From Siphonodentalium dalli (Eukaryota; Mollusca; Scaphopoda; Gadilida; Siphonodentaliidae), in NCBI GenBank assembly GCA_032622095.1, contig CP136069.1:183757122-183821121 (forward strand): a DNA stretch of 64,000 nt, written 5' to 3'. Below the pieces are notes generated by a model. The model did not search any database and was not told the origin of the DNA. It saw only the letters and a list, made by a program, of their open reading frames with translations. The translations under genes were made by a program, and so were the position numbers. The stretch's first letter is position 1. Each line of letters starts with the position of its first letter. This document shows, one piece after another, positions 10,634 through 21,954 of this stretch.

Positions 10634-11122
10634 TAGATCATGCCGTGAATCTTTACTCTGGCTACGCCCGTATATATCATATTTCACTACCAACTAGTTC
10701 AAACCATGCATGTGATGCAGACCGACATGCTTTTCATACCAAATTAAGTGCGTTGAACAAAATGCTGATAAATAAAACTTTTTGGGCAATTTTATACTAT
10801 AGTTGACAGTGGTTAGTATTATTTTTTGGCAGTTAATCGATTCTGATAACTGAAGCGGAATTTCAAGAAATTAACGCTCATAAATTACTATGTCTTTGAA
10901 TTCGGGGGTAAACAAATATTTGATTCGAGTCGAGGAACCCACCATCAAAGCTCAGAGTTATCATATAGCGATTGTTGAAATCTGTTATTTTTCAACAGCT
11001 GTAATATTTGGCGGTCTGGCAATTAATCGATTCTGATAACTGAAGCGGCATTTCAAGAAATGTTGCTGTTGTTGTTTGAATCTGATGATATTGGGCCCAT
11101 CGAATCGGATTGTGTACCTTTA
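10634..11122 (-). mobile_element. Rearranged family G MITE next to a family L end
   Basis: 10634-10680 matches the terminus of family L (TAGATCATGCC.TGAATC). From about 10745 the sequence matches family G in reverse and ends with AATCGGATTGTGTACCTTT at 11122. The internal block TAATCGATTCTGATAACTGA is present twice, 190 bp apart (10833 and 11023), so this copy carries an internal duplication. Confidence 0.55.
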
Positions 11123-11321
11123 ATAATCTATTTTACAGTAAGTAAATGTCCCCAGTTCGAGATTACATAATTTACAATGGCGACTTTTGTGAGTCGAGTT
11201 TGCAATAAACATGAACTGATTGCCCAAGCGACATCAGCTCACAAAAGTCGCCGGCATCATGCAACTTCAAGCTTCAAACTTCAAAACATAAAACATATCC
11301 TAATTTTTGAACTGGCTGAAT

Positions 11322-12799
11322 CACGGTGGGGAATCACGTGGTTTCTAGTTAATGAGTATCACGTGGGGAATCACGTGGTTTCTAGTTGATGAGTATCACG
11401 TGGGGAATCACGTGGTTTCTAGTTGATGAGTATCACGCATTCAAAATGGTCGAGTCGATCGCAAACGCGACCAGAACTGAGGAAAATGGTAATAATCTAT
11501 AGGATATCTATATATTACATAGTATTTCGGCAGCTACGAGCATATGCTATACTATTTTACAAACAAGCTGATACCTCATTTGTGTCCAAACTCACAGTTG
11601 TTTGCTCTAACATTCTGACCAAAGTTGTCCGTCGAATGATTCTCCTAGATGTACACATGTATGGACTGGTGTATTACACGAACCTCCGACTGGAAGATTT
11701 GGTCAGAATGTTATAGAAAACTACTGAGCATTTCCGAACAATTAAGGTATCAATTTGTTTTTAAAATAAACTAGCATATGCTCGTAACAGTCAAAATGCT
11801 ATGTTTTGTGTCAGTTCCTCGTATATTATGTGTTTGTGCGTTAGCACATTTTGAGTGCGTGGTAGCACCCCATGCATCCGGATATGCCCGTAGCGGAAGA
11901 CATGCCCGTAGCGGAATAACCACATGGCCCGCGATTTGCACACCATTCACGGTTAGACACATGTTGCACCGAAACCAACACATATATACCAGTGGTTGAC
12001 GGTGGTGGTAATATTTGTGGCTATAATATACCCAACTGTACATCAAACTTCTTTAAACATGGACGCAGTTTAATCCTATTTTATAGCGAAGTTAGGCCAA
12101 ACATTGTGGCAAAATTTGCATTTCTTACATAAAATTACGATTTCTGTGGTAACAGCCCAGATAACATAGTCTTTGCATACATTGCTATTTCCGCGGATAT
12201 TCCCTTAATATAATAGACAACATTTTCAGTCATGTTTCTACATTTTTCATAGTAAAAAATTACCATATATGCAGGTCATAGCAAGAAAATATGGTGTGTC
12301 TATAGCAGTGGTTTTACGTTTGCTATAGACATGCCCCAAAATCAAGTGAGTGCCTCCATAGAAACTAATTTTTCGGGCACTAATATGATTGACATCGCAA
12401 ACATGTTCAGTTCATTTTGAAGCTAAGATATCATACTTTGAGAGACTGTATGTTATATAATGTGTCAATGCAAAGATTCATTAAAATTTGATAAAACCTT
12501 ATATCGAGTAATTATTTCAGGTCATAATTTTCGTATAAAACCCGATTATCGAACAGTAATATGCAAATTGCGGAAACCACAACCGCTCATTTCTGTAGAC
12601 CGATTATCGCTGTTAACGTTTAAAAAAATCAAGGTAAAGTAAACCGTGTTTTTATGAAATAACTTACGACAACTAAGGACGATGTGCAAATCGCGGGCCA
12701 TGTGGTTATTCCGCTACGGGCATGTCTTCCGCTACGGGCATATCCGGATGCATGGGGTGGGTAGTCACCAACATCGAAACCACGTGATTCCCCACCGTG
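11322..12799. mobile_element. Family M element with identical inverted repeats
   Basis: The outer ends are a perfect 24-bp inverted repeat (CACGGTGGGGAATCACGTGG... at 11322-11345 and its inverse at 12776-12799). A second inverted repeat of 77 bp is identical on both sides (11866-11942 and 12683-12759) and itself contains a doubled GCCCGTAGCGGAA motif. On the left the two repeats are 520 bp apart, on the right 16 bp. The left terminus is also tandemly repeated (37-bp unit, three copies, 11331-11440). The 740-bp interior holds no convincing gene. Confidence 0.65.
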
Positions 12800-13379
12800 G
12801 GAATATGATATCTGCTGGAGTAGAGCGTCATGATATGATCTGGACGATTGGTTTGTTTTTTAATGGCCGTGACAATCTATGCTGAAATATGCCACCCAAA
12901 TTGTATGGCGATAACTATATTTATCGCGATAAATCGTGCACGCATGCAATAACTTAAGATCGTAACCTAGTGTGGGCGTTTACATGCGTAATCGTAAAGT
13001 TAATTATCAGTATGAATCACGCAAAATCATACGAATGAATGACTGATCAAATCAATTTGCATGGAAAGTGGAATATTAATTCAATACTTATCCAAACATA
13101 ACACTCAATAAATCGAATTCGAATTCCCAGGATCCCTGTGCAACATTATTTCAATCATAGCAGCGTATAAATTATCGCAACTAAGTTAAAATATAGGCAG
13201 CGTATTCAACTAGATATCGACATAAATAATCTAGTTACTTTTCAATTTCAATTCGACCGTCTATAACAAAATATATCATCTCGACAATGTGCAAATTGTC
13301 ACTGTCGGAATTTGATTTAAAGATGCACGGGCTTTATCTGATCTTGGATGTACTCGTTAACGTATATTTTTCCACCGAC
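12800..13379. other. Start of arrestin intron 1, nothing recognised
   Basis: AT-rich intron sequence adjoining the exon 1 donor. No repeat or gene seen. Confidence 0.5.
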
Positions 13380-13491
13380 CTTGAACTTTGAGGTTTTCTG
13401 TTGTGACGATTAGGACCGATCCTGTTAATGTTTCCCCAGCGTAGTACTGTTCTTTGTCGAGTTCTATGTCAAAGTTCCGGATGTAATCCAT
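13380..13491 (-). CDS. Arrestin-domain-containing protein, first coding exon
   Basis: Minus-strand exon from ATG at 13491-13489 to donor CAAG|GTCGGT at 13380/13379, encoding 37 residues plus one base. It begins MDYIRNFDIELD, then EQYYAGETLTGSVLI and ends ENLKVQ. This is the start of an arrestin N domain: the hallmark 'Y-x-x-G-E/D-x-x-x-G-x-V' turn followed by 'L-K-V'. The phase-1 junction fits exon 2 exactly, completing KVQGVRAHLRG. The ATG is chosen because alpha-arrestins start a few residues before this strand. A pyrimidine-rich AG lies just upstream (13506-13505), so a non-coding exon further right is possible. Known members are cytosolic trafficking adaptors; nothing here shows the specific cargo. 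Confidence 0.78.
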
Positions 13492-13504
13492 ACTCTACAT
13501 GCGC

Positions 13505-13652
13505 CTGTAACGAGATGAGATACAACCGTGAAAGATGCAAATATCTCTTTCAACCGACACTTTCAAATACAAATTCGTCTGTAACGAAATTAAATACAAC
13601 CGTAAATGAATCAAATAACTCATTCAACCGACACTTTTAAATACAACAACAT
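13505..13652. repeat. 74-bp tandem duplication upstream of the arrestin start
   Basis: Two diverged copies (from 13505 and 13579) share CTGTAACGARATKARATACAACCG and CAACCGACACTTTYAAATACAA in pieces. It covers the probable splice acceptor or 5' leader of the arrestin gene. Confidence 0.55.
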
Positions 13653-13989
13653 ATCTTTAAAATACATACACGAAACAACGATATACGGGCATTTAAATAA
13701 AAAAAATCCCAAATTCATAGCAGTTTCCCCGTTTTTCAATGTTCCCATAGAAGTGCAGCAAACGCTCTTTATTTTTACCGTATTGGGAATAAAATAATAT
13801 GCAACGCTCTTAATGGATCCCTGCTAATAAAGAATGAGGACCCGGCTTTCTCAAGTATTTCTGTATCATATAGCTGTATAGTCCGTATACATATATTTAA
13901 AACATATATCGACCTTATTTTGAACCCCTGAACAGGGTCGTGATGTCACACCATATAGCAGTAATTATGCTTCAACCCACAACAGGGCT
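13653..13989. other. Upstream of the arrestin gene, nothing recognised
   Basis: This would be promoter or first-intron sequence of the minus-strand gene. I see no clear TATA box, CpG island or repeat. Confidence 0.4.
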
Positions 13990-16940
13990 TTAATGGACAG
14001 ACGAACGCTTTGCATACATCCACCCATGGTCTAACATGGTCAAAATATTCCAATCTACTTTCCTATCAACCATGGACATAAATATACCACAGCATAACGT
14101 GACAATTCGCCCCAAAGATAAAATTTGGTTCACTTCGGAGATTAGAATATAGAGTTACGCAAGCGAGATAGACTCAGGGCAAAGGCATTAAAATCAACAA
14201 CCCAGTTTCATGGTGGGCATATAAACAATCAAGGAATAAAGTTAATAACATGAACAAATACGCCAAAATAAAATTTGATGATAATTTGGGAGACAGAATA
14301 AAAAACTCCCCAAACCCCCGTGATTTTTGGCAGCTTGTTAACCATCTCCTAAATAAAAAGAAAGTGAATAATATCCCTCCTCTATATAGCGCCACTGGGA
14401 CCATAAATGCCAGTGGGAAAACATATGCGTCAGATGATTCTGAAAAAGCTAAAATTCTAAATATGAGCTTCATATCAAACTCCACTATAAACGATTCTGT
14501 GCATACCCCTGCCCTCTTTCACACTCAAAGCAAAAAGCTGATGCCAGAATTGTGTTTTTTGGAATCAGATGTTGCAACAGCTATCAAATCTTTAAAATTG
14601 AATCAAGCTCATGGCCACGATGGAATCAGTGTTAGAATGCTCTACGAAACTTCAAATTCAATAGCAAAGCCGTTAGTCCTCCTATTTAACAAATCGATCA
14701 ATAGTGCGAAATTCCCAGAAATATGGAAACTAGCTAATATTTTCAAAAAAGAAGACCCCGCTGACCCCAAAAATTACCGCCCGATCTCATTGCTACCATG
14801 CTTAGCCAAAGTCTTTGAGAAGGTTGTCTCGAAACAGATAAGTACCTTCTTCTTAGAAAATAAACTCTTGTGTTTTCACCAATCCGGATTTCTCTCTGGT
14901 CACAATACCACATACCAATTAATAGACCTATACCACAATATCTGTCAATCTATCGATAAAGGCCTCTTCACTTGGTGCATGGTTTGTGACATATCCAAAG
15001 CATTTGAAAGAGTATGGCACAGGGGACTGATTTACAAACTTTAACGCTACCGTGTGAAGGGTCAAACATTACAATGGATCGAAGACTATTTATTTACCAG
15101 AAAACAAAGAGTCCTGGTAAATAATACCTTTTCTGGCTACGAGGTTATCCCAGCAGGAGTCCCTCAGGGATAATTTATTGGCCCTTTTTTATTCCTCGTC
15201 TATATAAAGGATTTAGCAGATAATATTGACTCCATCACGAGAATGTACGCAGATGATACTTGTATTATAAGCAGCCACTGTGATCTGGATGAACTTTCTA
15301 AAATTATGAATAACGATTTGACAAAAATAATGACCTGGTCAAAAAACTGACCCGTGAGCTTTAACCCAACCAAAACCGTAGGTATGTCTTTCTCGTTGAC
15401 CCCACCCTCTCCAGAAATACAAAACCTTAAATTTATAAACGACCCTATCGGCTTTGTGGAATCACATAAACAACCTTGGTCTTGAACTACAACAAAATCT
15501 AAACTGGAACATTCATATAGAAAGTACAGTGAAGAGAATCGCCTCTCGTCTGACCCAGTTGAGGCGATTTAAATATCAACTCGATAGAAAAACGCTCGAA
15601 AAGATATACAAAACTTATATATTACCACTATTCGATTAGTCTGATGTTGTATGGGACTGCGCACCGCGTTATCTATTAGACAAGCTCGATCGCCTCCATG
15701 CAGATGCTGGCCGTATAGTCTCTGGACTGACACGCTCGGTTTCTAATTTTGTTGTCCTGCATGCATGAGGTAGGTTGGCTTTCTTTGGAAACGCGGCGCC
15801 AATTCCACAAGCTTGAAGTGTTTTACAAAATAGTAAAAAATGAATCGCCCAATTACTTATCTACCATCCTCCCACCCAGAGCTAGCCAGGTCTCAAGTTA
15901 TAATCTCAGACGCCCGGGAAAATTATATTCTTGCCGATGCCATTCTGAGCACAACAAAAAGTCCTTTCTGCCCTCAGCGATAGCTGATTGGAACAAAATC
16001 CCAACTGAAATGACCGACGTTGTCCCTTTCTCTGACTTCAAATTCAATTTACGACTCATATACCAACCCCCAAACCCCGTGAGCCCTCACTTTTATTCAG
16101 GTCTCAGACGATATAATATGATACATTCCAGAATTCGAAACGGATGCAGTGATCTTCGTGCTGATATGTATCAAAACTATATAGCCGAAAGTCCTGCTTG
16201 CAGTTGTGGGAACCCTTTGGAAGATGCATACCATTTCTGTTTTATGTGCCCTTTATATCAAAATTAAGTTAAACCGCGAACGCTTCATTATAACCGACAT
16301 CGATCAGTTTTTTTTCGGGATATGGTACATCTCAATTCCGGAGAAGATAAGGTTTTTCCAAAGAGTGCAACAGTATATTGCTGCAACAAAACGCTTTGAT
16401 TCATGACTGTCTGGCTGCGCTGACATGTTGCCATAATCCAATGTCAACCACAAATCGCTCAACATACACCAAACACAAACAGTGCTAGACACCCCTCCCT
16501 CATTCGGATCGCCACATCCACCATTTGTATACATGCATATCGATAATTTCTTACAGCGTAACTGTCAAGTGCGTCATCGGGCGAATCGCCAAATTCACTA
16601 CTATACCAATTCAGCTTAACCTTACTGTCAATTGTTTGATACATACATAGCATTGAAATGGATATTTCACATCTTCCTTAAATATCGCAATAGATGTATT
16701 GATATGCATAGATTTATGCTCGTCCTAAGGGTAATCCATAAACACATACGCTGAAAGATGTTATTCGACATAATGCAAACTCAAATTGTTTTCTCACCAT
16801 GTACAAACGTTTCTGTTATCGCCTTTTTGTCATTTTATAACAATGTATTGTCAATTTTGTACGGGAGAGGGGCTACCTAAGTTGAAATAACTTGTGCCCC
16901 GATCCCTTTTGTATATTTATATAAGAATAAAATATGTTTA
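13990..16940 (+). mobile_element. 5'-truncated non-LTR retrotransposon (LINE), degenerate
   Basis: Contains a broken reverse transcriptase frame, a C-terminal zinc-knuckle-like region, a 3' untranslated part and a final ATAAAATATG stretch with a polyadenylation-like AATAAA near 16925. The endonuclease domain is missing, as usual for 5'-truncated insertions. The 3' end word GGGAGAGGGGCT ... AACTTGTGCCCCGATCCC recurs in variant form in the minus-strand fragment at 33990-34530. Confidence 0.8.
14077..16267 (+). pseudogene. LINE reverse transcriptase, frameshifted pseudogene
   Basis: The longest intact part (to 15044) has RT motifs in order: LNQAHGHDGIS, FPEIWKLANI, DPKNYRPISLLP, F...QSGF and VCDISKAFERVWH. 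After a stop the frames continue with QRVLVNNTFSGY, IPAGVPQG and the catalytic RMYADDT (about 15243). A further segment has LGLELQQNLNWNIHI and KIYKTYILPLF. The last part (15749-16267) ends with the Cys-rich CSCGNPLEDAYHFCFMCPLY typical of CR1/L2/Crack-type LINE C-termini. Upstream of the first ATG, WFTSEIR and WWAYKQSRNKVNN continue the same protein, so ATG 14250 is not its start. At least four stops or frameshifts make it non-functional. RT converts element RNA to DNA at the insertion site. Confidence 0.85.
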
Positions 16941-16969
16941 AAGTAATGGTCTAACACAAACTGCAAGGC

Positions 16970-17222
16970 GGAGTTCAGTCCCCTGCGACGCTGATCTGAG
17001 CACAGCATGTGAGGAATTCACCCATTTTAAGACTTCAATCAATCTGCATTATTCTGAGAAACTGAACTGTTCGTATTCATTTGAAAATTGGCTAGATCAC
17101 ACAGAATGAATTGTAACTGACAAAACAGTTAAATAAAAAATGTTTTATATTTAATTACCAAAAGAAAAAGAAAACAACGTGCTGGCAGCTGTCAGCCCAG
17201 CGTTGCCAGGGAACTGACCTCT
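16970..17222. mobile_element. Family E MITE, copy 2
   Basis: Ends GGAGTTCAGTCCCCTG and GGGAACTGACCTCT are degenerate versions of the family E termini; the interior matches 9419-9693. It lies directly after the LINE 3' end. Confidence 0.65.
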
Positions 17223-17539
17223 ACCTGGTTCGCGCAGAAATCGACATACATGATGTGATTATCCCACCCATGGTATTATCGTAGGGGTATAATTTACCCG
17301 ACAGCTCGAAGTCGACAACAATAATTATGTGCCATTTGAGCACATGACTACATGTCTGATATTGATAAGGGTCATACAGAGAGGAATCTAGCCTTTCGTA
17401 CAATCATCATATCGCGTGTATAGGCTCAAAAACAAGAATATTAGGACAGAAATCAATGCGACGAGCACGTATATAGAGCAGCTCATAACGAACTGCGCAC
17501 AGGCCTCTAATTATACCCCCGTCCAAAATATATAATGGA
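17223..17539. other. No feature seen
   Basis: Unique AT-rich sequence; the short minus-strand frame at 17221-17403 has no recognisable similarity. Confidence 0.4.
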
Positions 17540-18095
17540 TTACATGCTCACGTCCGTCCGTCCGTCCGACCCTCCGTGCATGTGTCCGCTCATAAATCTC
17601 AACCATGGGTTATCGGACCCCGATGAAATTTCCTAAGCTGCTTAGGCACCAAGAGGGCTTTCAGAAAATATTTCATTGACGTTTTTCATATTTTCCGTTC
17701 AAGAGTTATCCCTCTTTATTTATCTGACAATGATGGATTTCCGTCAGTCAGCTCATATATCTCAACCATGGGGTTATCGGATCTCGATGTAATTTTTCAT
17801 GCAGGTTTGTCATCGGGAGGGCTTTCAAAAGAGGGCACATTGACTTGTTCAAAATTTCCGTCCATGAGTTATCCATTTTCGTCCGCCCGCTCATATATTT
17901 TCGTCCGCCCGCTCATATATTTTCGTCCGCCCGCTCATATATTTTCGTCCGCCCGCTCATATATTTTCGTCCGCTCGCTCATATATTTTCGTCCGCCCGC
18001 TCAAATATTTTCGTCCGCCCGCTCATATATTTTCGTCCGCCCGCTCATATATTTCAATCGTGCATCGGTTATATGATCTCAATATAATTTGGTAT
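17540..18095. repeat. 163-bp repeat with an expanded 22-bp minisatellite
   Basis: Two units (17590 and 17753) share CTCAACCATGG.GTTATCGGA and GAGGGCTTTC.AAA; a third starts near 18045. Between units two and three, 17877-18052, a 22-bp unit (TTTTCGTCCGCCCGCTCATA) is repeated eight times. It probably arose from the CGTCCG...CTCATATAT junction in the larger unit. Open frames here are by-products of the repeat. The larger unit resembles a LINE 3' untranslated region. Confidence 0.7.
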
Positions 18096-18266
18096 GCAGA
18101 TACTACGTATACAGGGACGGCGTGTAATGAAAGTGCAGGAAGGGGCGGACAGTGGAGAGCGTTTCAAGCCCCTGTGATCAGGGGCGTGGCTATAATATAG
18201 GGTCCCAGTTAACTTGCAATTTCCACATGCAACCCATTGAAGCAGACCGAAATTCCCAAGTCGGAA

Positions 18267-18480
18267 ATTCCACGAGCCCCCCCCCTCCACACGAGCCCCC
18301 ACCCCTCTCCCGTTGGTTTAGATTCCACGAGCCCCCCTCTCCCGTTGGTTTAGATTCCACGAGCCCCCTCTCCCGTTGGTTTATATTCCACGAGCCCCCT
18401 CTCCCGTTGGTTTAGATTCCACGAGTCCCCCTCTCCCGTTGGTTTAGATTCCACGAGCCCCCTCTCCCGTTGGTTTAGAT
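18267..18480. repeat. 31-bp minisatellite, about six copies
   Basis: The unit contains CCCGTTGGTTTAGATTCCAC and GAGCCCCCTCT. Copies differ mainly in the length of the C run. Open frames on both strands across it are repeat artefacts. Confidence 0.8.
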
Positions 18481-18895
18481 ATTTTTCAACATGTATCTCA
18501 GGCTTTCCAACTGCTGGAAATTTCCAACCTAACACCCACTGGTCTGAAATTTCCAACATATATGTCCATACCATAACATGACCGATAGTACAACTTTTTT
18601 CGACGTTTGGTCCATATTCAAATTCCACATTGAATATACTGGCTGGAATATCAAACTATCACAACCAGTTTCTGAAATTAACAAATAATGTTGTGTCAGG
18701 CATGACATTTCCAACTGTTGAAAATATTGGTGAATGTCGGGGCTGCTACAACCCATATTACCCGCACCCCCGAAGTCAATAAATATATTATTGTCAGAAT
18801 AATACTTAATTATATACACTTAAAGACAAACATGCCTCATTAGACCCATTGAAGTGAAAGAAACGCTGCCCTCAGACAAAATAGAACGATGCAGT
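18481..18895. other. No gene; scattered TTTCCAAC motifs
   Basis: The octamer TTTCCAAC recurs several times between 18500 and 18715, suggesting an old degenerate repeat. The 96-residue minus-strand frame is not recognisable. Confidence 0.4.
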
Positions 18896-18896
18896 T

Positions 18897-18960
18897 CCTA
18901 TACTAAATGCATGGATTCTCCCATTCAGTTATACAAGTACATTGCAACGACATAATATGA
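18897..18960. mobile_element. Family A MITE end fragment
   Basis: TATACTAAATGCATGGATTC and CCCATTCAGTTATACAAGTA match the terminal part of family A; the rest of the element is absent. Confidence 0.45.
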
Positions 18961-19009
18961 GTCGTATGTGACACGTAGTGGAGCAACCACACTTGCTGTG
19001 CCTCAAATT

Positions 19010-19160
19010 TTCCTTTATCGGCGACGCTAAGAATAATGTATGTAACATCAGGCAGTGGTCTCGAAGTAGACGACTGGACAAGACTTGCAATCTTGTCTGG
19101 ATTCTGGCCCACAAATCCAAAATGACATAAATGACGTCCGACGTCTTCGCTGGTTTTCAT
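19010..19160 (-). CDS. Possible coding fragment, unrecognised
   Basis: Minus-strand reading starts MKTSEDVGRHLCHFGFVG, continues NPDKIASLVQ and PDVTYIILSVADKGKFEAQQ and runs on into a family A MITE end. Base composition and codon choice look more coding-like than the surroundings, but I recognise no family and the possible splice sites are weak. It could be a host exon, a fragment of a transposon gene or chance. Confidence 0.2.
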
Positions 19161-19469
19161 TAAGCTACCAACGAAATTGGTCTAAATGAAACTAATAGGC
19201 CTAAATCACATGGGAATTCTTCGTAAGTTGTGAAGTAACTAATTTAATTTCCATCGCGATAGTCCATTCTCGATTCTGCGTCTTGGTACTCTCCACGCAG
19301 TTGCTAACAGGAAGTCACGTGACAATTTATCCAAAATCCATACCCGCGATCTTTGAAAAATCACTGATGGATAGAGAAATACAAATATGACGTCATTCAC
19401 CTGCGCCTGCGCCTAAGGTATACACAACCATGCACGCGCGCCTGCGGTCCGCTGGTGGTTGCTATTATT
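19161..19469. other. No feature seen
   Basis: Unique sequence, slightly GC-richer; no gene or repeat recognised. Confidence 0.4.
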
Positions 19470-19665
19470 CTTTTTGGAGGGTGTTAGGGTAATAAAATCA
19501 GACGACAGACAGAATAAAAATAACAGATACAACACGAGCAATATGATTCATATTCATTGCTGGGAAATGTTCAGATAATATCTTATCATTATATGATCTA
19601 AACATTTCCCTACTCATCAATGAGTATTTAGTATATACTTCTAATATGGTAAACACATAAAGAGC
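19470..19665. mobile_element. Family A MITE, partial
   Basis: Shares TTTTGGAGGGTGTTAGGGTAAT, GACGACAGACAG and the AACATTTCCCTACTCATCAA block with complete family A copies, but lacks clean TTAA ends. Confidence 0.6.
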
Positions 19666-19904
19666 GTGTTTGTGGAAAATTGAAAATCGGTAATCAATGT
19701 AACATGATCATGTGTGTTCTGTCACTTCGTTGATTCTTCACATAATGCGTTATTATATAGAGAGCTTGCTTTAGCACTGTGTATTTATTTATTTTTATCA
19801 TCAGAACGTGTCAAACCGACTCAAAAGCGAGCGATGACTCGGTTCAAATTAACACGTTGTGTATAAGCTTGAATGTGGCAGCAGGCGGTCTTCTCAGTTA
19901 TATA

Positions 19905-20545
19905 TATATATACTAGCAGGTGGACCCGACTTCGTCCGGGCTGTTTCCCCTCTGCTTTTCGGCGAATTGCGCGATTTGACCTTGAATTGTCCATTTTGAA
20001 GGTCAGGTGGGGTCACGATTTGACCCGTCGAAAACACTGCCCGGAAAAAAGTACCCGACAAAAGTACCCGTCGAAATGCATTCGGTTTTACCCAATTTGA
20101 CCTCGAATTGATAATTTTGAAGGTCAAGGTCAGGTCGGGGTCACGATTTGACCCGTCCAAAACACTCAGTGGACAAAAGTAACCCTATGTATCAAATTTC
20201 GTCGAAATCCAATCAAAATTCGCGATTTGACCTTGAATTGACCCGATTTCAAGGTCAATGTCACGTCGCACGGGCAAAGGAATAGGCTTACGACACTCCC
20301 CATACGAAAGTATCCCCAGACACTAATTTTCATCGAAATCCCGTGATACTCGGGCGTTCGACCTTGAAATGACCCGATTTCAATGTCAATGTCACGTCGC
20401 ACGGGTAAATTAACAGGCCCATGCCAGTCCCCGGCCGAAAGTACCCCGACATACCAAGTATCATCGAAATCGGCTCGGCCGTTTTCGAGTCTATCGCGAA
20501 CAGACAGACAGACACACAGACAGATTTATCAAAATATATAATAGA
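19905..20545. repeat. LINE-like 3' tail repeat, block 1
   Basis: Begins at ACTAGCAGGTGGACCCGACT and contains four diverged units around GATTTGACCTTGAATTG and TTGAAGGTCA. It ends with CGAAATCGGCTCGGCCGTTT, a CAGACAGACAGA run and ATATATAATAGACTAGC, which starts the next block. The layout (imperfect 3' UTR repeats ending in a short microsatellite) resembles 3' tails of RTE- or CR1-type LINEs. No RT sequence is present. Confidence 0.45.
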
Positions 20546-21165
20546 CTAGCAGGTTAGCCCGCCACCGGCGGCTTGTCCGAAACATGAGATTTTTTTAATA
20601 TTTTTTTTTAATTTTTAGCTCCACGCGTTTCAATAAGAAAACTTTGTACCCGGTAGCTCCACCCGTTTCCGAGATCTGGTCTGCGCATGCGCGAAGCTGG
20701 CGTCGCACGGACTCGGCGACCCGATAAAATTTGTACCCGGCGCAAGATACATTCACATAGCAAATTTCAAGTCGATAGCTCCACCCGTTTCCGAGATCTC
20801 GCATTTTTTAAATATTTTTTTTTAATTTTTAGCTCCAAGCGTTTCAATAAGAAAAAATTGTACCCGGTAGCTCCACCCGTTTCCGAGATCTGGTATGCGC
20901 ATGCGCGAAGCTGGCGTCGCACGGACTCGGCGACCCGATAAAATTTGTACCCGGCGCAAGATACATTCACATAGCAAATTTCAAGTCGATAGCTCCACCC
21001 GTTTCCGAGATCTCGTCTGCGCATGCGCTGCACGGGCGTCGCACGGGCTCGCCAATACGACAGCGACGACCACCTGGTCAAACTACACTCACGTACCAAG
21101 TTTCGTCCCGATCGGTCGAGGTGTTGGTATCTGATGCAAAAGACGAAATTGTGAGTGTTGGTCAA
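20546..21165. repeat. LINE-like 3' tail repeat, block 2 (about 215-bp tandem units)
   Basis: Starts GACTAGCAGGTTAGCCCG. Two near-identical units of about 215 bp (from 20586 and 20800) carry TAGCTCCACCCGTTTCCGAG, GCGCATGCGCGAAGCTGGCG and AAATTTCAAGTCGATAGCTC. It closes with ACCAAGTTTCGTCCCGATCG. The Arg-rich open frames here on both strands are by-products. Confidence 0.6.
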
Positions 21166-21954
21166 TAGTGCCCGCCGTGAACCTCATCGTCGCAAAGAGC
21201 GGACAGTCAATTAACCCCGTTGTGAACCTCAATCACCAACGCGACGTAAACATGTGTTGCGTTCTAAAAATAGGAAAGCACTTTCTGTCTGCATAATTCT
21301 GCAGATGCTAACAACGTTGCTCCCCGTAGGTAGCAATATCGTTGTTGTTGATATTTACGGCTTGGGGGCTATTTTCTTATTTAGCAAGTTTGAGCTCAAT
21401 CGGTTCGAGTCTATAAAGGACACACTCATATATATGACACTTCCCGTGGGTAGCAAGTTTGAGCTCAATCGGCATTCCCTGGAATTTCCCGTAGATTGGC
21501 AGATTCCAGTAGCTTTTTATAACGGTATATCTGGGGAGAAATCTGATGCTATATTCGTGATTATCTGGGATGATTTCGGTATATAACTATATACTGTAAA
21601 AACAAAGCGCGCCATCCGTGCTCGCAGGGTTGGTCAGAAACAAATGTTTTTTAAATTTAATGTATGTTCCGTATATCTCTCTGCAGATGCAAATAGCGTT
21701 GAATGGCAAACAGACGCTCTTTATAGAGATGCGTCAAAAACAAACGCTCATTAAATAATCACTTGATTAACCCACGCCGTGCCTTTGCGGTGATTTGAGA
21801 TTGGAGAACGGGTGCTCTGAGCTTTTACTAAACTGCGACCACGGTCGTGTCGGTGGGATTTGACACTTACATAGGAAGTTTGAGCTCAATCTGTACACGC
21901 GTTTTGGATTCTATGAAGTACACACACACATATACGAAGTCTCAAAATATATAG
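21166..21954. other. Possible further LINE 3' region, diverged
   Basis: TAGCAAGTTTGAGCTCAATC occurs twice (about 21382 and 21451), with a looser third match near 21878, again LINE-tail-like wording. No frame of note. Confidence 0.35.
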
